DNA of 51,337 nt, from positions 1-51,337 of the forward strand of contig JAFTZJ010000025.1 of NCBI GenBank assembly GCA_017461045.1. Direction: 5' to 3'. Origin of the DNA: Lachnospiraceae bacterium. GTDB lineage: Bacteria; Bacillota; Clostridia; Lachnospirales; Lachnospiraceae. The number at the start of each line of letters is the position of its first letter. The stretch's first letter is position 1. The position numbers and the translations under genes were made by a program. The notes beneath the pieces are model-generated. The model made no database searches. It was not told where the DNA came from and saw only the letters and a program-made list of their open reading frames with translations. Below, piece by piece: positions 45,974 through 51,337 of this stretch.

Positions 45974-47497
45974 ATGAAAATGAATCAAAAACTAAAACTC
46001 GGTATTTGGTCTTCCGTATCCATTGTAGTTGTTGTAGCGGTTGCCATTGTCTTGAATATTCTGGTTGGAGCGTTGAATATTTCCTTCGATATGACGCCGA
46101 AGAAGATTTATACCGTTTCCGAGCAGACCAAGAGTATTGTACAAGGCTTAGAACAGGATGTTACCATTTACATTATCAGTTCCGAGGATGCATTTTCTCT
46201 GGATTACAAGCAAATCGTCCAGCAATATGAGCGGTACAGCAATCATATTCAGGTGGTGTACCGGGACTTAACTTTGTATCCGGGCTTTGCTTCCCAGTAT
46301 GCAGGGGATAAAGAAATCAATATAGACAGTATGGTGGTAGTCTGCGGTGACAAATACGTATATTTAGATTCTGCAGAATTCGTAGATATTATTGTTAGTG
46401 AAGATTACTATTCCTATGATGTGGAATATCAATTGGAAGGACTATTAACGGCTGCCATTAATCAGGTAAATGACGGAGAAACCTCAATTATCTATCAGAC
46501 TATGGGGCATAACGAATATACCTTATCAGATAGTGTGGTAGCTCGTTTATTGCGTGACAATTATTCCGTTGCGAATCTCAGTCTAACGAATCAAGATGCA
46601 GTGCCTGAGGATGCTGATGTGGTGTTGATTAACTCGCCGACGGATGACTTCTCGAAGGCTGATTGTGACAAGCTACGGGACTATATGGCGCAAGGCGGTA
46701 ATGTATATGTGATTCTAGAAGCAGAGGTTGTCTTGGAGAATCTGGAAGGTCTGACAGAAGATTACGGAATTCAGGTGGCAGAAGGAATTGTTATGGAGCA
46801 GAATGCTTCTATGATTTATGGTGCCGGTTCCGAGCAGGCAACTCCGACCTACATTCTTCCGATTATTGAAGATACAGAAATTACCCATGAGTTTTGTGAG
46901 AATCATTTGGCAATGATTGTTCCGGTTGCAAAAGGTCTGACTACTAAGAATACCTCCGGATATACGGTTACCGGTTTGTTATCCACTTCAGATTATGCAT
47001 ATTCTAAGGTAAATCTGAGTTCATCCTATATATCCAGAGAAGATGGGGATATTGTAGGACCATTTTATCTGGCTGCACTGTCAGAGAAGGAAGATGCAGG
47101 AACTATGATTGTATTGTCCTGCTCGAATGTATTAGCAACGGATGTAGATGAATTGGTTGTGGGTAACAACAGCGATTTCTTTGCCAATGGCTTGAATTAT
47201 ATGTTGGGTGATACAGACAAGATTGCGACTCGCAGCAATGCAGTAACTGTTGACATGAATGTGTACGGAGCCAGTCAGGCATATATTATAAGTGGAATTA
47301 CAGTAATCGGAATACCTCTTGTCATTCTCGGTATCGGTATTGTAATCGGAATCTTGCGGAAGAGACGGTCTCAGAATTGGAATCGCACTTCGGTAGAAGC
47401 AGAAGATACAGAAGCATCAGAAACATCCGACACATCAGAAGTAGAAGATTTGGAAACTAAAACAGAAGAGACGGAAGTGTCAGTATCCGACGATTGA
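45974..47497 (+). CDS. GldG-like auxiliary protein of the ABC system
   Basis: A 507-residue protein with an N-terminal membrane segment (about 9-33), a large extracytoplasmic domain with MTPKKIYTVSEQT near its start (typical of GldG/DUF4350-like proteins), a C-terminal membrane segment near 433-456 and an acidic Thr/Glu/Ser-rich tail. The Gld name comes from gliding Bacteroidota; in Clostridia the role is unknown and gliding is not implied. AAGGAGG precedes the ATG at 45974 by 8 bases; an in-frame GTG at 45965 lies within that site and is rejected as the start. Confidence 0.86.
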   Translation: MKMNQKLKLGIWSSVSIVVVVAVAIVLNILVGALNISFDMTPKKIYTVSEQTKSIVQGLEQDVTIYIISSEDAFSLDYKQIVQQYERYSNHIQVVYRDLTLYPGFASQYAGDKEINIDSMVVVCGDKYVYLDSAEFVDIIVSEDYYSYDVEYQLEGLLTAAINQVNDGETSIIYQTMGHNEYTLSDSVVARLLRDNYSVANLSLTNQDAVPEDADVVLINSPTDDFSKADCDKLRDYMAQGGNVYVILEAEVVLENLEGLTEDYGIQVAEGIVMEQNASMIYGAGSEQATPTYILPIIEDTEITHEFCENHLAMIVPVAKGLTTKNTSGYTVTGLLSTSDYAYSKVNLSSSYISREDGDIVGPFYLAALSEKEDAGTMIVLSCSNVLATDVDELVVGNNSDFFANGLNYMLGDTDKIATRSNAVTVDMNVYGASQAYIISGITVIGIPLVILGIGIVIGILRKRRSQNWNRTSVEAEDTEASETSDTSEVEDLETKTEETEVSVSDD

Positions 47498-47504
47498 TTC
47501 AATT

Positions 47505-47681
47505 ACCTACTAAGTAGATAAGAATACTCCTGCAGTAGGTAAAAAAGCAGTTCAAAGGCAGAAAAATGCCTACTAGGAAGGCAAGTACCACTATACAGTA
47601 GGTAAAACAATTGAAAATGTAGATTAAAGTACCTACCAAGGCTTAAGAATTCACACCTTGGTAGGTATTTGTGTTTTTTGG
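47505..47681. repeat. Three stem-loops at exact 63-bp spacing between convergent genes
   Basis: Left arms start at 47505, 47568 and 47631; right arms start at 47534, 47597 and 47660, both series at exactly 63 bases. Each unit begins with the ACCTAC type sequence and ends 36 bases later with GTAGGT. Units 1 and 2 form 7-bp stems (ACCTACT, GCCTACT) around 22-base loops. Unit 3 has an 11-bp stem (ACCTACCAAGG) followed by T-rich DNA, and serves as the terminator of the + strand ABC operon. Stretches rich in A after units 1 and 2 read as T-runs on the minus strand, where they could stop transcription from the flippase gene. Confidence 0.8.
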
Positions 47682-47719
47682 GGAAATATAAATATTCCGT
47701 AACAGAGTAAAATCTTTCA

Positions 47720-49042
47720 TTATTTACGATCTCGGTATACCAAGCGATAAATTGTAAAAGTCAGGCAAGCAGTTTGAATCAAATAACTAATCATCATACC
47801 CCACATAAAGCCGGTCAACCCCATTGTCGGCACCAACCAAAGAATAAATCCAATTCGGATTCCAATGCCTAGTATAGAATAGAGAAGATTAACGGTTGCT
47901 TTACCCAGCCCGTTCATAATGCTGGCAAGACAGGCGGAAAGATAGATAAATGGACAGAGCAAGGCGAATTGAAATAACAAATCCCCGGCAGTTGGGCTGT
48001 CAAACAAGAAGATTCCGGCCCATCGTCCAAAGCACAACAGGAACACAGTGCTGGCAACACCAATCAGAATACAAAAACGCAGACTTTTTCGGATGATATT
48101 CCGGATAGTGGTTAAATGCTCGCTTTTGTATTCAGAGGAAATAGCAGGTAGTAGCATGGTTGCCAGGGAAGAGGTAAGAGTAGTTGGAAACATAATGCAA
48201 GGTAGTACCATTCCGGTTAAGGTTCCGTACAAAATAAGAGCAGCATCTCCATTCTGCAGATATAGATTCAGCATGTGCGGAATCAAGATTGCTTCTAAGC
48301 TTTGCAGTGCAGTTAAGGATAAGCGGTTAGTGGTAAGGGGAATGGCGTCTTTGATTAATTCCTGTCCATAAAATTTCATATTACAATTCTGTAGTTCCGA
48401 TGATTTCTTAGTAAAGGTCTTTATGTAACATACAATCATCCACACACAGGAAAAGCATTCACCAATCACAATTCCATATACAGCAAAATATGCCCGCGGC
48501 TCACCTTGAAGAATGAGAGTGGCTATGAAATATACACCACCGATTTTTGCCACCTGTTCGATGAGTTGCGACCAGGCGGTTACACCGGACTTTTGAATAC
48601 CGATATAGTACCCGATTAAGCACCCCTTTACAGAAACGAATGGAAACGCAAAGCATAAGATGCGAAGGCAGTCTGCACATTCTGTGGAGTGTAAAATCTG
48701 CAAGCTAATCCATTCTGCACAGAAATAGACAACAATACCGCATAGAGTGGAAAGAGTCGTGGAAATCACCAGTGCTGTTCTTAACAAGCATTTATGAGCA
48801 TGATTTGATTGGAAATCCGGTCTTGCGATTTGTCTGGTTAATGCTGTTTGAATACCCTGACAACACAAGCTAAAGATAACCATATAAATGGGGAAAATCA
48901 TCTGATAGATGCCAAGCTCTCTGGCACCGAACAGGTCTGTTAAGAATATTCTATTATAGAACCCTAAAAAGCGGGAAAGAATCCCGGCTGCAGTGAGAAT
49001 AAAAGTGCCTTTGATAATGGAGTTCTTGGTGGAAGATGTCAT
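47720..49042 (-). CDS. SpoVB/MurJ-like MATE-fold flippase
   Basis: A 440-residue polytopic protein of the MVF/polysaccharide flippase group, with about 12-14 membrane segments, an N-terminal GTFILTAAGILSRFLGFYNR and the paired FGARELGIYQMIFPIY typical of SpoVB-type proteins. SpoVB acts in spore cortex synthesis in Bacillus and is thought to flip lipid-linked precursors. Whether this copy serves sporulation or wall/capsule synthesis cannot be told. The ribosome site is weak. Its 3' end faces the hairpin array. Confidence 0.85.
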   Translation of the reverse strand: MTSSTKNSIIKGTFILTAAGILSRFLGFYNRIFLTDLFGARELGIYQMIFPIYMVIFSLCCQGIQTALTRQIARPDFQSNHAHKCLLRTALVISTTLSTLCGIVVYFCAEWISLQILHSTECADCLRILCFAFPFVSVKGCLIGYYIGIQKSGVTAWSQLIEQVAKIGGVYFIATLILQGEPRAYFAVYGIVIGECFSCVWMIVCYIKTFTKKSSELQNCNMKFYGQELIKDAIPLTTNRLSLTALQSLEAILIPHMLNLYLQNGDAALILYGTLTGMVLPCIMFPTTLTSSLATMLLPAISSEYKSEHLTTIRNIIRKSLRFCILIGVASTVFLLCFGRWAGIFLFDSPTAGDLLFQFALLCPFIYLSACLASIMNGLGKATVNLLYSILGIGIRIGFILWLVPTMGLTGFMWGMMISYLIQTACLTFTIYRLVYRDRK

Positions 49043-49071
49043 AGAACGGCCTCAGACGGTTCTTAATTATC

Positions 49072-49077
49072 ATTATA
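49072..49077 (-). promoter_or_regulatory. Candidate -10 box of the flippase gene
   Basis: TATAAT on the minus strand lies about 30 bases before the start at 49042. The nearest -35-like TTGTCA (49097-49102) is 19 bases away, longer than ideal. The divergent cysteine desulfurase gene uses the other side of the same 82-base gap. Confidence 0.4.
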
Positions 49078-49124
49078 TGGGGGTTTGCTTAAAACATGAC
49101 AATTATAGATAGGGAGTGATAGAT

Positions 49125-50312
49125 ATGGCTGGAATTTATCTGGATCATGCGGCAACAACCGCAATGCGACCGGAAGTGGAAGAAGCAATGCGACCGTATT
49201 ACAGCAAGCGTTTTTACAATCCCTCCAGTATGTACCGGCCCAGTCAGGAAGTAAAAAAACAGATAGAGAACGTACGAGCTCAAATTGCATCTGCCATAGG
49301 AGCCTTGCCGGAAGAAATTTATTTCACTTCCGGAGGTACCGAAGCGGATAATTGGGCATTAACTGCATTTGCAAAAACGGGAAACCGATATAGTCCGCAT
49401 ATTATAACCTCAACCATTGAGCATCACGCCATTGGGCATACCTGCAAACGACTAGAACAGTCCGGTTGTCAGGTCACGTATTTGCCGGTAGACGGAAGGG
49501 GTCGCATTCATGTAGAGGATTTGAAGCGACAGATACGCAAGAACACCGTCTTGATTTCCATTATGTACGCCAATAATGAAATCGGAACTATTCAGCCCAT
49601 TGATGAAATCGGTGAAATTGCAAGAAAAAATGGGATTCTGTTTCATACAGATGCGGTACAGGCTTGCGGACAAATTCCAATTCATGTGCAGAAGAGCAAA
49701 ATTGATATATTAAGTGCTAGTGCCCACAAATTCCGCGGTCCGAAGGGTGTCGGTTTCATTTATGTGCGAAAAGGCCTTCCTTTGCGGAATCTGTTAGAAG
49801 GCGGCGGTCAGGAGCAGGGCTTACGGGCAGGAACGGAAAATGTACCGGGAATCATAGGTATGGGAAAAGCACTGGAACTGGCAGTTGCCAATATGGAAGA
49901 GCGTCAGAAGAAAGAAACAATCCTCCGTGATTATACAATACAACGAATTAAGCGGGAGATACCTTATACCAGAGTGAATGGTCATCGCTGGTACCGGGTG
50001 CCAAATAATATAAATGTATCCTTTCGCTTTGTGAATAGCGAATCCCTGTTGGTTTTGCTGGATATGGAAGGGATTTGCGCTTCCGGAGGCTCCGCCTGTA
50101 ATTCCGGTTCCAATGCGCCATCCCATGTAATAACAGCCATTCGGACTCCGGAAGAATATCAAAATGGTGTGCTGCGTCTTACACTAGGAGAAGAGAATAC
50201 CTTGCAGGAAATGAATCGGGTGGTTGATGTGCTGAAGAAAACCGTACAGGAACTAAGAAAAGAATCACCGGAATATGAAGATTTTTTGAAACAAGAGAAA
50301 GCAACACAGTAA
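49125..50312 (+). CDS. Cysteine desulfurase (NifS/IscS-like)
   Basis: A PLP enzyme releasing sulfur from cysteine for iron-sulfur clusters, thiamine or tRNA. The 395-residue product has YLDHAATT at the N-terminus, SGGTEADNWAL, STIEHHAIGH, the PLP Lys202 in SAHKFRGPKG and the active-site Cys325 in SGGSACNSGS. The start at 49125 follows AGGGAGTG; an in-frame GTG at 49116 lies in that site and is rejected. No IscU or ThiI gene is adjacent, so the sulfur acceptor is unknown. Confidence 0.92.
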   Translation: MAGIYLDHAATTAMRPEVEEAMRPYYSKRFYNPSSMYRPSQEVKKQIENVRAQIASAIGALPEEIYFTSGGTEADNWALTAFAKTGNRYSPHIITSTIEHHAIGHTCKRLEQSGCQVTYLPVDGRGRIHVEDLKRQIRKNTVLISIMYANNEIGTIQPIDEIGEIARKNGILFHTDAVQACGQIPIHVQKSKIDILSASAHKFRGPKGVGFIYVRKGLPLRNLLEGGGQEQGLRAGTENVPGIIGMGKALELAVANMEERQKKETILRDYTIQRIKREIPYTRVNGHRWYRVPNNINVSFRFVNSESLLVLLDMEGICASGGSACNSGSNAPSHVITAIRTPEEYQNGVLRLTLGEENTLQEMNRVVDVLKKTVQELRKESPEYEDFLKQEKATQ

Positions 50313-50317
50313 AAAGC

Positions 50318-50378
50318 AAACATCCCTCTCAGAAAACAGTCATAAATCATCAATCGTTTTCTGTGAGGGATGTTTTTT
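50318..50378. terminator. Bidirectional terminator between cysteine desulfurase and hisK
   Basis: Arms 50318-50337 and 50356-50375 pair over about 19 bp with one mismatch; an A-run and a T-run flank the stem on either side, so it can end transcription from both convergent genes. Confidence 0.88.
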
Positions 50379-51195
50379 AAGATTCCAGAGAATAAAACTC
50401 CGGTTTTCGATTCTTATATAAAGCATAGTAGCGGAAGCCACAGGAGAGTAGTACCTGCTCGGCTACATCAAATCCGTATGCAAAATGCTCCGGCGTATGG
50501 GCATCACTACCAATGGTAATTATTTCTCCGCCTAAATCCTTGTACATATGAAGAATATCCTTGTGAGGATGCGGATATCCCAACCCCTTGGCAAGTCCGG
50601 CGGTGTTCATCTCAATGCCTTTTCCGTCCTGAATCAGTTTTGTTAATATGGCTTCAAACACCTCAGCGTAATCGGCAAAGTCCCATTTCATGGTTTTGTC
50701 CGGACCGTAACGCACCACATAATCCAAATGTCCGTATACATCAAAATCTTGAAACTGTTGAATATTTTCATAAATGGATTCAAAGTATTCCAGATAAGCT
50801 TCTTTTTGAGAACGGCCTTCATAATAATCCGGATAGTAAGGATCCATGCCGCGAACCAGATGGGAAGAACCAATAATAAAATCAAAAGGATACTTCTTGG
50901 TATAATCCGCTAATTTGTTTGAAATATGGCTCATAAGGCCAAGCTCTACACCGGTACGGATTTCAATTCTGTCTGCATATTCCTCCTTATATCGAAGCAA
51001 ATGCTCTAAATAACTTGGAGTATCTAATTGGAATTCCAGCCCGCCGGCTGCATCCTTCGGAAAATCAATATCATGATGGTCGGTCAAATAGAAATAGGAC
51101 ATTCCCTTGTGAATTGCCTGTTCTATGATAGCTGTTACTGACGCATTGGAGTCACTGGAAAACTCTGAATGCACATGACAATCTGCAAGAATCAT
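50377..51195 (-). CDS. hisK: PHP-domain histidinol-phosphatase
   Basis: It removes phosphate from histidinol phosphate, the step before HisD, in organisms lacking the enteric HisB phosphatase domain. The 272-residue protein has the PHP metal motifs DCHVHSEFSSDS near the N-terminus, LTDHHDID, a Glu in TGVELG, IGSSHLVRGMD, YGHLDYVVRYG and SDAHTPEHFAYG. The start at 51195 has GGAGG 8 bases upstream; a longer frame to 51252 lacks a site. Related PHP phosphatases act on other substrates, but the match to HisK/HisJ-type enzymes is good and monofunctional hisB in this window leaves the role open. Confidence 0.88.
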   Translation of the reverse strand: MILADCHVHSEFSSDSNASVTAIIEQAIHKGMSYFYLTDHHDIDFPKDAAGGLEFQLDTPSYLEHLLRYKEEYADRIEIRTGVELGLMSHISNKLADYTKKYPFDFIIGSSHLVRGMDPYYPDYYEGRSQKEAYLEYFESIYENIQQFQDFDVYGHLDYVVRYGPDKTMKWDFADYAEVFEAILTKLIQDGKGIEMNTAGLAKGLGYPHPHKDILHMYKDLGGEIITIGSDAHTPEHFAYGFDVAEQVLLSCGFRYYALYKNRKPEFYSLES

Positions 51196-51262
51196 AATGA
51201 ATGCCTCCTTTGTATATCTTATTGGTCTGTCATTGCATTTTGGCAGACACAATATTCATTTA

Positions 51263-51268
51263 ATTATA
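51263..51268 (-). promoter_or_regulatory. -10 box of hisK
   Basis: TATAAT on the minus strand with a TG extended -10; a weak TTACTA lies 17 bases further upstream (51286-51291). Confidence 0.55.
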
Positions 51269-51337
51269 TCATAAGTAAGATGAAATAGTAATAAGAATTG
51301 CAAGAAAGGGACAGAATACGTGGGATAGAAGCAGTAA

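Noticed and set aside
47505-47666. Possible CRISPR array (36-base units, 27-base spacing)
   Set aside because: Only the arm sequences are shared; unit interiors differ, there are just three units and no cas genes are in the window.

Overview
The window reads as a piece of chromosome from an anaerobic, spore-forming Bacillota of the class Clostridia, most likely a Lachnospiraceae-type organism. The evidence is moderate-to-low GC, strong AGGAGG ribosome binding sites, spoIVA, a SpoIIM-like and a YlbJ-like gene, short-form HisG with HisZ, RecU, RNase Y, and two Bacillota-type gene orders: rsmD-coaD-ylbJ-tmcAL and nudF-spoIIM-xerD. The genus cannot be fixed from the sequence alone. No rRNA, tRNA, insertion sequence, prophage or CRISPR-Cas genes were seen. 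Nearly everything is on the + strand except ylbJ-tmcAL, the SpoVB-like gene and hisK.

Layout. 1-6066: the 3' part of a very large sortase-anchored surface protein with 16 tandem SpaA/CnaB-like domains. 6175-11130: spoIVA, purine nucleoside phosphorylase, RNase HI, a zinc-ribbon membrane protein and a membrane-anchored LytM-type peptidase. 11192-17391: a small alarmone synthetase, an rRNA methyltransferase, a HAD phosphatase, an unknown membrane protein, an RluA-type pseudouridine synthase, RecU, and a two-gene unit of a Cys-motif lipobox protein plus a small radical SAM activase-like enzyme. 17580-26840: the histidine operon hisZ-hisG-hisD-hisB-hisIE, a 50-residue membrane protein, alaS and a CapA-like protein. 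26962-32716: rpsU, recG, a membrane-anchored GH5 cellulase, rsmD, coaD and a coiled-coil protein. 32717-34958 (minus): ylbJ-like and tmcAL. 35254-39196: recA, recX, a DUF975 membrane protein and rny. 39375-47497: aminotransferase, ADP-ribose pyrophosphatase, SpoIIM-like, xerD, an M16 peptidase and a three-gene Gld-type ABC system. 47720-51195: a SpoVB/MurJ-family flippase (minus), cysteine desulfurase (plus) and a PHP-type histidinol phosphatase (minus). hisK supplies one histidine step far from the his operon; hisC, hisH, hisA and hisF are not in the window. No gene-free stretch exceeds 300 bases. The longest are 34959-35253 (divergent tmcAL/recA control region) and 47498-47719 (hairpin array).

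The most unusual material is non-coding. Two genes, spoIVA and the LytM peptidase, share a leader design: a long terminator-like hairpin whose 3' arm is the gene's own Shine-Dalgarno sequence, with a sigma-E-like -10 placed so that a transcript would start in the loop and lose the masking arm. A second structure, between convergent genes, is three stem-loops spaced at exactly 63 bp. On the protein side, the paired Cys-motif lipobox protein and radical SAM enzyme, the HisIE enzyme fused to a decayed TIM barrel, and the adhesin with an 8:8 mix of predicted Lys-Asn and Lys-Asp isopeptide domains deserve a second look.
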